Of a DNA stretch of 40,524 bases, positions 8,097-16,061 are shown in pieces. How positions within the stretch are numbered: the stretch's first letter is position 1; every line of letters starts with the position of its first letter. Source of the DNA: an uncultured Alteromonadales bacterium (GTDB taxonomy: Bacteria > Pseudomonadota > Gammaproteobacteria > Pseudomonadales > Cellvibrionaceae). Made by a program: the position numbers and the translations under genes. The notes beneath the pieces are model-generated. The model did no database searches and was not told the DNA's origin. It saw nothing but the letters and a program-made list of their open reading frames with translations. The stretch covers positions 1-40,524 of the forward strand of contig CALMJT010000107.1 in NCBI GenBank assembly GCA_937864365.1. Direction: 5' to 3'.

Positions 8097-8717
8097 TTAA
8101 GGAATCAGCAGATTTACCGCTAAACCAGTAAATACAAAACCAACGAAATAATTAAGCCACACGCCGTATTTTGGCTCATTTCTTAATTTTGACGAAATTT
8201 TACCAGCAAGCTGTACAGCAATTACTTCTACGATCGCGGCCATAAATACGATAATAGCTCCCAGCAGTAACATTTGTAGCCCTGCATGCCCAGTATCTTT
8301 ACGAACGAATTGTGGTAAAAAAGACAAAAAGAAAATAGCAACCTTGGGGTTAAAAAGGTCAATTAATACGCCGTGTTTATACGCCTGCCAAGGGCTTTTG
8401 TCTTTTATATTTGAATCGGTGAGCGATATTTTAGATGTTTTAAAAGCCTGAATAGCAAGATAAACCAGATAAGCAGCGCCTAAATACTTAATAAGTTTGA
8501 ACCCGAATGGGTAGGATTGTATAACCGCAGAAACACCCAATGCGGCAGCGCAAACGTGCACCATAGCACCGGAACAAGCACCTAATGCAGCGGCAACGCC
8601 GACTTTTTTGCCACCAGAAATAGTTTGCGTTAGCACATAGATTAAATCTGGACCGGGCGATAAATTAAGTGCAAGTGCTGCAACAAAGAAAAAGCTCCAA
8701 TATTCGAAATCAATCAT
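8097..8717 (-). CDS. LysE/RhtB-family exporter
   Basis: A 206-residue inner-membrane protein with about six hydrophobic segments. The family signature 'NLSPGPDLIYVLTQTISGGKKVG' lies at 18-40, and 'LIKYLGAAYLVYLAIQAFK' and 'GVLIDLFNPKVAIFFLSFLPQFV' follow. Members export amino acids such as lysine, threonine or homoserine lactone; the substrate here cannot be told. The start is ATG at 8717 with only a weak GATGGA before it. The rpiA terminator and repeat copy 6 lie upstream, so it should have its own promoter. Confidence 0.9.
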   Translation of the reverse strand: MIDFEYWSFFFVAALALNLSPGPDLIYVLTQTISGGKKVGVAAALGACSGAMVHVCAAALGVSAVIQSYPFGFKLIKYLGAAYLVYLAIQAFKTSKISLTDSNIKDKSPWQAYKHGVLIDLFNPKVAIFFLSFLPQFVRKDTGHAGLQMLLLGAIIVFMAAIVEVIAVQLAGKISSKLRNEPKYGVWLNYFVGFVFTGLAVNLLIP

Positions 8718-8751
8718 AATCCATCACAGCTTAGGTAAAGTTAGCACTTAA

Positions 8752-8785
8752 TAAAAAAATAAAGACCGATAAAAATCGGCCTTTA
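8752..8785 (-). terminator. Rho-independent terminator, minus strand (rpiA)
   Basis: On the minus strand, AAAGGCCGAT pairs with ATCGGTCTTT (one mismatch) and is followed by ATTTTTTT. It lies past repeat copy 6 and is the best candidate end of the rpiA transcript, so the repeat would be part of that mRNA. Confidence 0.75.
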
Positions 8786-8805
8786 TTGTGACGCAATCAA
8801 GTAGA

Positions 8806-8956
8806 AGAAACTCTGGTCAACCTAGAGTTTCCAGCGACACAGAGATGTGCCACCAACTCTAAGAAGTATAAGTGATCGAAATTGTGAAGAAATTGGAAAT
8901 CGCATTTTCAATTTCTTCCCTCTGATTAAATCACGAATGCGTTAATGAGAGGTCCC
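8806..8956 (+). repeat. Hairpin repeat copy 6 (full length, with TAGA duplication)
   Basis: A 151-bp copy from AGAAACTCTGGTCAACC to GTTAATGAGAGGTCCC. It is flanked by exact direct repeats TAGA (8802-8805) and TAGA (8957-8960), placed precisely at the family boundaries as expected of a 4-bp target duplication. Internal hairpins such as GAAATTGGAAATCGCATTTT...CAATTTC are kept. Confidence 0.92.
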
Positions 8957-9032
8957 TAGACTTTAACAACCACTTGATACAACTTTTCTGAATTTATTAC
9001 TTACATTATTAAATTCATTTTAAACACAATAT

Positions 9033-9701
9033 TTACGAATGGGTTTTAACACCTTCGGCTGTCGCAAGCAGCAATACATCCGCATTACGTGCCGCAAATA
9101 ATCCATTGGTAACCACACCAACAATTTGATTAATCTGCGATTCCAACGCCACAGGATCGTGAATCTGCATGTCGTGAACATCAATAATAATATTGCCGTT
9201 ATCGGTAACCACGCCTTCTCGATACACAGGACTTCCACCTAATTTAACAAGCTCACGGGCAACGTGAGAACGCGCCATGGGAATGACTTCAACCGGAAGC
9301 GGAAACGCACCAAGTACATCAACCCATTTACTGCCATCGGCAATACACACAAATTCGTCGGCAACCGCGGCAACAATTTTTTCGCGTGTTAATGCGGCAC
9401 CACCGCCTTTAATCAGCATTTTTTTAGGATCGGTTTCGTCGGCGCCATCAACATAAACCAAAACTCGATCAACCACGTTGAGATCGTACACAGGAATGCC
9501 ATGACTTTTTAAACGCTCGGCGGAAGCTTCTGAACTGGCGACGGTTCCGTCGAAGGTGCCTTTGATTTCGGCAAGATAATCGATGAAATAATTCGCCGTC
9601 GAGCCAGTACCTACACCCACAATCGAATCCAATTCTAATTTAGGTGCAATATAATCGATGGCGGCTTTCGCCACAGCTTGCTTGAGTTGATCTTGGTTCA
9701 T
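9033..9701 (-). CDS. rpiA: Ribose-5-phosphate isomerase A
   Basis: A 222-residue cytosolic enzyme that interconverts ribose 5-phosphate and ribulose 5-phosphate in the pentose phosphate pathway. Motifs: '[16 protein letters not shown]' (phosphate loop), '[18 protein letters not shown]' (active site with the acidic pair) and '[13 protein letters not shown]'. Length is usual for RpiA. GGGGAAA lies just before the ATG. It is divergent from ilvA, an arrangement common in gammaproteobacteria, with about 130 bp between the two starts. Confidence 0.97.
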   Translation of the reverse strand: MNQDQLKQAVAKAAIDYIAPKLELDSIVGVGTGSTANYFIDYLAEIKGTFDGTVASSEASAERLKSHGIPVYDLNVVDRVLVYVDGADETDPKKMLIKGGGAALTREKIVAAVADEFVCIADGSKWVDVLGAFPLPVEVIPMARSHVARELVKLGGSPVYREGVVTDNGNIIIDVHDMQIHDPVALESQINQIVGVVTNGLFAARNADVLLLATAEGVKTHS

Positions 9702-9728
9702 TGCGGTTTCCCCTCAATTTTTGGCGCC

Positions 9729-9757
9729 ATTATAGTCACCGTCTAATCGGAATAAAG
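9729..9757 (-). promoter_or_regulatory. Probable sigma-70 promoter of rpiA
   Basis: On the minus strand, a perfect -10 TATAAT (9729-9734) lies 17 bp from a -35-like TTTATT (9752-9757), just upstream of the rpiA start. Confidence 0.6.
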
Positions 9758-9830
9758 CCCTTTTCATGACTTATCTAGCTAAGTTAAGTTAGTATTGCCG
9801 CCTTTGCTAACCAAAACTCGTGTTCTTGCT

Positions 9831-11360
9831 ATGTTGGATTCTTATATAAAGCGTATTTTAGACGCTCGCATCTACGATCTCGCTGTTGAAACGCCCCTCG
9901 ATTATGCAAAATCAATTTCTCGACGCTTAAATAATTCGATTTATATTAAGCGTGAAGATTTACAACCGGTATTTTCGTTCAAGATTCGCGGCGCCTATAA
10001 CAAGCTTTTGAAATTATCGGAATCAGAAAAAGCCAAAGGCGTTGTCGCCGCGTCGGCCGGAAATCATGCTCAAGGACTTGCCTATAGCGCTCAGCACTTA
10101 GGTGTCAGTGCCACTATCGTTATGCCCAAAACTACGCCGGCGATTAAGGTTAACGCTGTACGTGGATTTGGCGCCAACGTAATTTTACACGGCGATATGT
10201 TCGACGAAGCGTCTCGCTATGCGCAAAACCTCGTGAAGGAAAAAGGCTACACCTATATTCCACCTTACGATGATCCAGATGTTATCGCCGGACAAGGCAC
10301 CGTCGCGATGGAAATCCTGCGACAACATCCGAAGCACATAGACGCGATTTTTGTTCCCGTCGGCGGTGGCGGCCTTGCCGCTGGGGTAGTTGCTTACATT
10401 AAATACGTTCGACCTAACATCAAAGTGTTTGCCGTCGAGCCGGAAGATGCTGCCTGTTGGAAATTGGCTATGGAAGCGGGTCGGCGCGAAGTCTTATCAG
10501 AGGTCGGAATTTTCGCCGACGGCGTAGCCGTGGCACAGATTGGTGAGGCGCCGTTTGAGGTTCTTAAAGACACCATTGATGGCGTAATTACGGCAAATAC
10601 TGACGAAATTTGCGCAGCCATCAAAGATATTTTTGAAGATACGCGCTCCATTGCCGAACCCGCCGGGGCTTTATCACTGGCAGGCCTAAAGAAATACGTG
10701 GAACAAAATGGTGCTAAAGATAAAACGTTGATCGCTATCGATAGCGGCGCCAACACCAACTTTGATCGCCTACGTTACATCTCTGAGCGCACCGAAATCG
10801 GTGAGCGGCGCGAGGCAATTATCGCCGTAGAAATTCCTGAAAAGCCTGGTGCCTACGCGCAATTCTGCTCTGATTTGGGTCAACGCAATATTACCGAGTT
10901 TAATTATCGCTTTACCACATCAGATAAGGCTCACATCTTCGTGGGTATCCAAGTTTCTCACGGTGGTAACGGTCGCCAAGAATTGGTCGATGAGTTAGCG
11001 CAAAAAGGCTACAAAGTTGTTGATTTAACAGATAACGAAGTGGCCAAGCTTCACATTCGTTACATGGTTGGCGGGCACAGGCCCATCGTTGAAGGTAAAC
11101 CCTTAACCGAAAGAGTTTATCGATTCCAATTCCCAGAACGCCCAGGGGCTTTATTGAAATTCTTAAAGCACTTAGCCGGACGATGGAATATTTCCATGTT
11201 CCACTACCGTAATCACGGCAGTGCTTTCGCTCGGATTCTGGTCGCCATGCAGATTCCAGAAAACGAAATTGAAACAGCGGAGGCTTTCTTACGCTCCTTA
11301 GACGGCTATCGACTCTGGGATGAAACTGATAACGAAGCCTACCGATTGTTCTTAGCGTGA
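9831..11360 (+). CDS. ilvA: Threonine ammonia-lyase, biosynthetic
   Basis: A 509-residue PLP enzyme that deaminates threonine to 2-oxobutyrate, the committed step of isoleucine synthesis. The PLP lysine is Lys51 in 'VFSFKIRGAYNKL', the phosphate-binding glycine loop is 'VPVGGGGLAAG', and 'SAGNHAQG' holds the Asn that contacts PLP. The C-terminal third carries two ACT-like regulatory domains ('IPEKPGAYAQFC' and 'FPERPGALLKFL'), as in allosterically inhibited long IlvA. I chose the ATG at 9831 (MLDSYIKRIL) because it matches the usual N-terminus; the open frame extends to a TTG at 9795. It is divergent from rpiA and a strong hairpin follows the stop. Confidence 0.96.
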   Translation: MLDSYIKRILDARIYDLAVETPLDYAKSISRRLNNSIYIKREDLQPVFSFKIRGAYNKLLKLSESEKAKGVVAASAGNHAQGLAYSAQHLGVSATIVMPKTTPAIKVNAVRGFGANVILHGDMFDEASRYAQNLVKEKGYTYIPPYDDPDVIAGQGTVAMEILRQHPKHIDAIFVPVGGGGLAAGVVAYIKYVRPNIKVFAVEPEDAACWKLAMEAGRREVLSEVGIFADGVAVAQIGEAPFEVLKDTIDGVITANTDEICAAIKDIFEDTRSIAEPAGALSLAGLKKYVEQNGAKDKTLIAIDSGANTNFDRLRYISERTEIGERREAIIAVEIPEKPGAYAQFCSDLGQRNITEFNYRFTTSDKAHIFVGIQVSHGGNGRQELVDELAQKGYKVVDLTDNEVAKLHIRYMVGGHRPIVEGKPLTERVYRFQFPERPGALLKFLKHLAGRWNISMFHYRNHGSAFARILVAMQIPENEIETAEAFLRSLDGYRLWDETDNEAYRLFLA

Positions 11361-11381
11361 GCTCGGCTCGAACTTTTGCCC

Positions 11382-11416
11382 AATGAGCGCACACACAAAT
11401 CTTTCTGTGCGCTCAT
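11382..11416 (+). terminator. Strong hairpin after ilvA
   Basis: ATGAGCGCACA (11382-11392) pairs perfectly with TGTGCGCTCAT (11406-11416) around a 13-nt loop. No T-run follows, so it may be a Rho-type or 3'-protecting structure rather than a classical intrinsic terminator. Confidence 0.6.
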
Positions 11417-11439
11417 CTGATACCTACCTACCGTTCGCG

Positions 11440-11547
11440 TCAGCGCCGTAGACCAAAATTGGTATTATTCAAGTTCTTCAAAATATCACGAAATTCTTCT
11501 ATTAGGCCGTCTTTAAACACAGATTCCCACGGTAAAGAAACGTTCAC
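11440..11547 (-). pseudogene. Possible gene remnant (35 codons)
   Basis: A short minus-strand frame with protein-like composition. It could start at GTG (11547) and reads NVSLPWESVFKDGLIEE then FRDILKNLNNTNFGLRR before TGA. It has no clear ribosome binding site and an in-frame stop just upstream. I do not recognise the family; it may be the C-terminal scrap of a lost gene. Confidence 0.25.
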
Positions 11548-11766
11548 AATTTGTTAGCATGCACTCACTTTCGTTGTGATCCGCTTAGCATCTATAGGAT
11601 TTTACATTGCTTAGAATACCCACCGTTCTGAGAACTAATTTGTGATAAGTATGGCTTCATAAGTACTTGGTCTTGTCAGCATTTTTAGGTATAAAGCTTG
11701 CTCTTCCAATATCGCTTATTAAAAAAAATTATTATCACAAGAAGAGTGAAATGTAAGGACATTCAT

Positions 11767-11904
11767 ATGAAACATGATGTACTTACCTTGGCTGCAGCAA
11801 TATTTTTTATTGGCGTTTTGGCATCCAGCGTTGGGGCTAGCGATTTGTTTAAGTCAGAGTCCGAACCGCCTGCGCAACTGCAACAGGGTGTTGCCTTTAA
11901 ATAA
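11767..11904 (+). CDS. Small exported peptide, 45 residues
   Basis: A 45-residue protein beginning MKHDVLTLAA. A hydrophobic segment at 5-22 ends in 'SSVGASD', a good signal-peptidase-I site, leaving a short mature peptide rich in polar residues (DLFKSESEPPAQLQQG). GTAAGGA about 10 nt before the ATG at 11767 supports this start over longer in-frame versions. A strong terminator follows 20 bp after the stop, so it is probably a discrete transcription unit. I do not recognise a family. Confidence 0.6.
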   Translation: MKHDVLTLAAAIFFIGVLASSVGASDLFKSESEPPAQLQQGVAFK

Positions 11905-11923
11905 GGTTTACGAAAATCCCCCA

Positions 11924-11953
11924 TAAAAAAACCGGCCTATTGCCGGTTTTTTT
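11924..11953. terminator. Bidirectional Rho-independent terminator
   Basis: AAAAAAACCGGC pairs with GCCGGTTTTTTT around a short CTATT loop. It serves the small peptide gene on the plus strand and ygfA on the minus strand. Confidence 0.92.
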
Positions 11954-11971
11954 ATGGTCAAAATATCACTG

Positions 11972-12574
11972 CTATTGATTGGCAAAATACCAACGTTGCT
12001 CGGTAACCACTGCGTCTAATTGAATATCCCAAGGTTCGCTTGGAATGGGATCTGCACTAAACTGACAAGAGTGCGCCAATCCCAGTAAAAACGGCTTTCT
12101 GCCTCGCTCTTTTCTGAAAGCGAACGTTTTATCGTAATAGCCGCCGCCCATACCCAGCCGATTAAGCTTACTGTCAAAACCCACCAGCGGTAAGCAAACA
12201 ATATCTAAAAACCGCGGACTTATCGTCTGGATAAGATTTCGCTCAGGCTCATCAATACCAAACTGATTAGGCACCAATACTGTCTGATGATCAAAGCGTT
12301 GAAAGTACATTCTGTGCTCATCAATTACGGGCACAAAAATCCGCTTGTTGCTAAAGCACAACGCTTTTTCAATAAGGGGGCGTGTTTGAATTTCGCTTTT
12401 ATAGGAAAGGTAAATCGCAATACGTTTGGCACTCAAGAACATCAAACTGGTTGCAACTTGTTCGGCAAGCTTTTCACCGGCCGCTATTTGCGCTTTCATA
12501 TCCAGCTGTGCACGTGCGCGACGAAGTCGTTTACGAAGGTCTTGTTTACGCTCAACTGAACCTAAATCATACAT
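11972..12574 (-). CDS. ygfA: 5-formyltetrahydrofolate cyclo-ligase
   Basis: A 200-residue cytosolic enzyme that converts 5-formyl-THF to 5,10-methenyl-THF with ATP. The basic N-terminus 'RKQDLRKRLRRAR' and the C-terminal signature 'LVGFDSKLNRLGMGGGYYDKTF' identify the family, and length is normal. It lies directly downstream of 6S RNA, the classic ssrS-ygfA arrangement in which both can be co-transcribed. The ATG at 12574 has only a weak ribosome binding site. Confidence 0.93.
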   Translation of the reverse strand: MYDLGSVERKQDLRKRLRRARAQLDMKAQIAAGEKLAEQVATSLMFLSAKRIAIYLSYKSEIQTRPLIEKALCFSNKRIFVPVIDEHRMYFQRFDHQTVLVPNQFGIDEPERNLIQTISPRFLDIVCLPLVGFDSKLNRLGMGGGYYDKTFAFRKERGRKPFLLGLAHSCQFSADPIPSEPWDIQLDAVVTEQRWYFANQ

Positions 12575-12625
12575 GCTTGTTGTTCACTTTGTGTCTAAAG
12601 AGCAAGCGACTGTGGCCTAGGTATA

Positions 12626-12800
12626 GGAACCCCGAGAATACCGCTGCCAACTTGGCCTTGAACCGTAGGGTTCAAGGGGTGGCAACTGAAATACTTTAGG
12701 CTTTCCGTCACGCGGACATGCACACCGGTATTTGCGAGTTACCTCCGGGGGTAACATTATCGGCTCGAGGACTTGTCGACTGGCGAGTACCTCAGGGGAG
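12626..12800 (-). ncRNA. ssrS: 6S RNA
   Basis: About 175 nt on the minus strand with the 6S layout. The 5' arm ATCTCCCCTGAGGTACTC can pair with the 3' arm near GGTATTCTCGGGGTTCC. Other recognisable parts are 'CTCGAGCCGATAATG', the central open bubble and the internal hairpin CCTTGAACC...GGTTCAAGG. 6S RNA mimics an open promoter and binds sigma-70 RNA polymerase, mainly in stationary phase. The position between zapA and ygfA is its usual one. Ends are estimated from the helix and promoter. Confidence 0.93.
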
Positions 12801-12804
12801 ATCT

Positions 12805-12810
12805 AGTATA
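12805..12810 (-). promoter_or_regulatory. -10 box of the 6S RNA promoter
   Basis: TATACT on the minus strand lies about 5-7 nt before the inferred 5' end of 6S RNA. The -35 region is less clear. Confidence 0.55.
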
Positions 12811-12896
12811 CCGAAAACTGTCGCCGGAAAAACTCTTGTATCTAGATGATTTTTAATTTATAGCAGCCAATTTATAACGTATGAGTATTAAAGAAA

Positions 12897-13196
12897 CTAC
12901 TGATCGTTTAATTTTGACAACGCATCATCCAGTTTAGACGACATTCGCTCAAGCATAGACTCGTCAAAGATAGGTTTTGGTTGCGATTGAGCGGCAAGCA
13001 GCTCGTGGCAGAGATTCAACGCCGCCATAACCGCGATACGCTCAATGCCAATCACATTTCCGGAGTTACGAATAGCGCGCATACGCTCATCAAGCTGGCG
13101 GGCAGCACGCAGCAAATCCTCGTACTCCTCAGGAGCACAAGCGACTTGGTATTGCTTACCAAGAATGCTAACGATGACGGTTTTGGCGCTTTGCAT
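12897..13196 (-). CDS. zapA: Cell division protein ZapA
   Basis: A 99-residue cytosolic protein that crosslinks FtsZ filaments at the division ring. The N-terminal globular part 'VIVSILGKQYQVACAPEEYEDLLRAA' and 'ALNLCHELL', followed by a C-terminal heptad-like region, fits ZapA. It lies 25 bp after the TIGR02449 gene in the same direction and just upstream of 6S RNA, the conserved order. Confidence 0.93.
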   Translation of the reverse strand: MQSAKTVIVSILGKQYQVACAPEEYEDLLRAARQLDERMRAIRNSGNVIGIERIAVMAALNLCHELLAAQSQPKPIFDESMLERMSSKLDDALSKLNDQ

Positions 13197-13221
13197 AGGG
13201 TTCTTATCGACAAAATCACAG

Positions 13222-13446
13222 CTACGGCTGGGATTCTAAACTTTTTAAGCGATGAATCATGGCCTCAACACGAGTCCGTGCGAGGTCGTTTTTTTCGATT
13301 AAGCGAGCGCGATCTTGCTGCCAACGTTGTTCATTAGCACGCAAGGCCTGATTTTCTTTCAACAGTTGTTGAGCAGCGCTAATCAGAGCCTCGATCTTGC
13401 GCTCCATCGCCACAAGAGATTGCTCTGGTGGAATATCGTCTACCAT
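13222..13446 (-). CDS. TIGR02449-family coiled-coil protein (ZapB-like)
   Basis: A 74-residue protein made almost entirely of charged heptads (about 12-70: 'MERKIEALISAAQQLL ... LRANEQRWQQDRARLIEKN'), fitting the TIGR02449 family found next to zapA in gammaproteobacteria. ZapB-like behaviour in cell division is inferred from size, coiled coil and neighbours only. It probably forms an operon with zapA. Confidence 0.82.
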   Translation of the reverse strand: MVDDIPPEQSLVAMERKIEALISAAQQLLKENQALRANEQRWQQDRARLIEKNDLARTRVEAMIHRLKSLESQP

Positions 13447-13782
13447 AACTATTTGTATCGTCCTATCGAATCAACTAACTATATTGCGGCGATCTATGCG
13501 GGTCAATCGCTCACTTGCTTGGCTGCAGACTGGATCAAACCTTGATCAACCTGCAAGTCTCAAATAATCAATTTTAGCCGATACTTAGGTTTAAATTTTA
13601 CGAATTTGCCGTTATTAGGCACTAATTCTTATTGGCTTGGTGATTGGGCTCTCATAGAACTCCCAGCCACAATTAAGAAACATGATAGCATGGCGGCAAT
13701 ACTGGTGAATTTTGGGAAATGCCCCAACAACTTACCGCCTTGTAGACTTACACCAACAGATCAACCCGTTAAATACTGCCTT
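13447..13782. other. Divergent promoter region before UPF0149 and TIGR02449/zapA
   Basis: About 335 bp between the divergent coding starts. The UPF0149 frame stays open upstream to 13606, but that extension does not resemble the family. No clear promoter match was singled out. Confidence 0.35.
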
Positions 13783-14397
13783 ATGTCTGATAACCAAGCC
13801 GATACCTCTTATGCACAATTGACCCAAGCGCTGGATGAATTCGATGCACTGGCCGGAGCCAGTGAAATTCACGGTTTTTTAACCGCGTATTTGTGCAGAC
13901 GACTGCCACCTGAGCTGTGGCTCCAAGATTTGCAAATACTCATCGATAAGAGTCCAACCGAACACGAAGCTTTAGGAACAGCCTTGCTGAGCTTTTATCT
14001 GGCCAGCGCAAAAGTACTCGCGCAAAACTCATTAAGCTTTCAGCCACAACTGCCAAACACCGATGATGCGCCTCTTTCAGAAAGAGCCCTAGCATTATCG
14101 GAGTGGATTCACGGTTTTTTAGCAGGACTTGCGCAAAGTAAAGACAAGACCGCGCTGAGCATGGAGGCACTCTCAAAAGAGTCCCAAGAGTTGATCATGG
14201 ATCTCGCCCAAATCAGCAAGCAAACCGCAGAAAACTACCAAGAACTTGATGATCAATCCGAATTTGATTTCGTAGAAATTACCGAATATGTAAAGGTTGC
14301 GGTGCTTACGCTTTACGAGAATTTCGACACTAAACGTCCCACAAACACCAATAACTCGTCTGCAAATAACACTGGACCGTCAAAATTGATTCACTGA
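13783..14397 (+). CDS. UPF0149 (YgfB-family) protein
   Basis: A 204-residue cytosolic protein of the UPF0149/YecA-like group. It has two repeats of the family core: 'LAGASEIHGFLTAYLC' near 24-39 and 'ALALSEWIHGFLAGLAQ' near 104-120, each with an I/HGFL motif. YgfB in Pseudomonas has been linked to gene regulation and antibiotic tolerance, but transfer of that role is an inference. I chose the ATG at 13783 (MSDNQADTSY) by family length. It is the first gene of an operon with pepP, whose start is 10 bp downstream. Confidence 0.85.
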   Translation: MSDNQADTSYAQLTQALDEFDALAGASEIHGFLTAYLCRRLPPELWLQDLQILIDKSPTEHEALGTALLSFYLASAKVLAQNSLSFQPQLPNTDDAPLSERALALSEWIHGFLAGLAQSKDKTALSMEALSKESQELIMDLAQISKQTAENYQELDDQSEFDFVEITEYVKVAVLTLYENFDTKRPTNTNNSSANNTGPSKLIH

Positions 14398-14407
14398 GGA
14401 AGCCACC

Positions 14408-15727
14408 TTGTCAGCCAAAATTAATGCTCAAGAATTTGCTCGCCGTCGCAAAGAATTGATGGCCATGATCGAGCCAAACAGCATTGCGATTATTCCTGCG
14501 GCAGAAGAAAAAACCCGCAGTCGCGACACACACTTTACCTATCGCCAAGACAGTGACTTCTATTATTTAAGCGGTTTTTGCGAGCCTGAAGCCGTGCTTG
14601 TGCTTATTCCCGGTCGCGAACATGGCGAATTTGTCATGTTCGTACGTGAACGCAACCGTGAAAAAGAAATTTGGGACGGCTACCGCCAAGGCCCTGAAGG
14701 TGCTGTCGAAAACTTTGGGGCAGACGACGCCTTCCCCATTGATGACATCGACGAAATTCTACCCGGCTTGCTTGAAAGCCGCGATCGCGTTTATTACAGC
14801 CTTGGCCGCGATCCTAATTTTGATCAACGCATTATGAGTTGGATAAACACACTACGTGCCCAAGCAAGAGCCGGTGCTGTGCCTCCCGGCGAACTGCAAG
14901 ATCTGGATCACTTCCTTCACGACATGCGTTTATTTAAGAGCGCCACCGAAGCAAAGCTAATGAGAAGCGCCGGAGAAATTTCTGCACAAGCGCATATCCG
15001 CGCTATGAAAACCTGCAAGCCCGGCATGTACGAATATCAGCTCGAAGGCGAACTGCACCACGAATTTTTGAAAAACGGCGCGCGTGCACCGGCTTACAAC
15101 ACCATCGTTGGCAGTGGTAAGAATGGCTGTATTTTGCATTACATCGAAAATACCAAAAAACTCGAAAGCGGCGATCTTGTTTTAATTGACGCCGGTTGCG
15201 AATACGAAATGTACGCGGGCGATATTACTCGTACATTTCCGGTCAACGGAAAATTCAGCGAAGAACAAAAAGCCTTGTACGAAGTAGTTCTAAACGCTCA
15301 ATACGCAGCAATCGATGCAGTAAAACCCGGTAATCATTGGAATCAACCCCACGAAGCTGCGGTAAAAGTATTGACCCAAGGTTTAATTGATTTGGGTTTG
15401 CTTGAAGGTAACTTGGACGAATTAATTGCCGACCAAGCGTATGTTGATTTTTACATGCACCGCACTGGTCATTGGCTTGGAATGGACGTGCACGACGTGG
15501 GTGATTATAAAGTGTCGGGTCAATGGCGAGTTCTTGAACCCGGCATGTGTTTAACCGTTGAACCGGGCTTATACATTTCGCCCGACAATGAAAATGTCGA
15601 TGAAAAATGGCGCGGCATTGGTATTCGTATTGAAGACGATGTTTTGGTTACCACAGATGGACACGAAGTATTGACGGCATCGGTACCAAAAACGGTTGAA
15701 GAAATTGAAGCACTAATGGCATCTTAA
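14408..15727 (+). CDS. pepP: Xaa-Pro aminopeptidase P
   Basis: A 439-residue dimetal peptidase that removes N-terminal residues before proline. The five metal ligands fall almost at the E. coli PepP positions: Asp261 and Asp272 ('IDAGCEYEMYAGDITRTFP'), His355 ('RTGHWLGMDVHDVG'), Glu385 ('TVEPGLYI') and Glu409 ('GIRIEDDVLV'). The start is TTG at 14408, with AGGAAG at 14397-14402 well placed, overlapping the end of the UPF0149 gene. In many relatives ubiH-type monooxygenase genes follow pepP; here a terminator and a hairpin repeat come next, so the operon is shortened. Confidence 0.95.
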   Translation: MSAKINAQEFARRRKELMAMIEPNSIAIIPAAEEKTRSRDTHFTYRQDSDFYYLSGFCEPEAVLVLIPGREHGEFVMFVRERNREKEIWDGYRQGPEGAVENFGADDAFPIDDIDEILPGLLESRDRVYYSLGRDPNFDQRIMSWINTLRAQARAGAVPPGELQDLDHFLHDMRLFKSATEAKLMRSAGEISAQAHIRAMKTCKPGMYEYQLEGELHHEFLKNGARAPAYNTIVGSGKNGCILHYIENTKKLESGDLVLIDAGCEYEMYAGDITRTFPVNGKFSEEQKALYEVVLNAQYAAIDAVKPGNHWNQPHEAAVKVLTQGLIDLGLLEGNLDELIADQAYVDFYMHRTGHWLGMDVHDVGDYKVSGQWRVLEPGMCLTVEPGLYISPDNENVDEKWRGIGIRIEDDVLVTTDGHEVLTASVPKTVEEIEALMAS

Positions 15728-15742
15728 AAAATAATAAATCAG

Positions 15743-15784
15743 GAGCCTTTGGTCTTACCTATTGCCAAAGGCTCTGATTCTTTT
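15743..15784 (+). terminator. Rho-independent terminator of the UPF0149-pepP operon
   Basis: GAGCCTTTGG (15743-15752) pairs with CCAAAGGCTC (15765-15774), followed by TGATTCTTTT. Confidence 0.88.
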
Positions 15785-15904
15785 AAGCAGCAACGCTTCT
15801 TCACCCAGAGTAATTTAAATAATTACCTCACAAAGCGATGAAAACTTTAGTGGATCTAGAATTTTTCATACGAACTATCCTCTCGCCTTTCAAGTATAAA
15901 TAAA

Positions 15905-16055
15905 GGAAACTCTGATGAACCTAGAGTTTCCCTCGATACGAGGATATGCCGCCAATTTCAAGAACAGTAAGTGATTGAAATTGTGAAAAAATTGGAAATC
16001 GCATTTTCAATTTCTGTCCTCTGATTAAATCACGGATGAGTTAATCAGAGGTTCC
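15905..16055 (+). repeat. Hairpin repeat copy 7 (full length, with TAAA duplication)
   Basis: A 151-bp reference copy from GGAAACTCTGATGAACC to GTTAATCAGAGGTTCC. Exact TAAA direct repeats flank it (15901-15904 and 16056-16059). The last hairpin, CCTCTGATTAA...TTAATCAGAGG, is perfect. It ends 6 bp from the stop codon of the DUF4097-like gene and separates two convergent genes. Confidence 0.94.
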
Positions 16056-16061
16056 TAAAAT

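Noticed and set aside
10394-10759. Minus-strand frame inside ilvA
   Set aside because: It is fully covered by ilvA with conserved catalytic motifs. Ser/Pro-rich text is typical of a shadow frame.
12287-12699. Plus-strand frames over ygfA and 6S RNA
   Set aside because: They are antisense to a clear enzyme and a structured RNA and have no protein family features.
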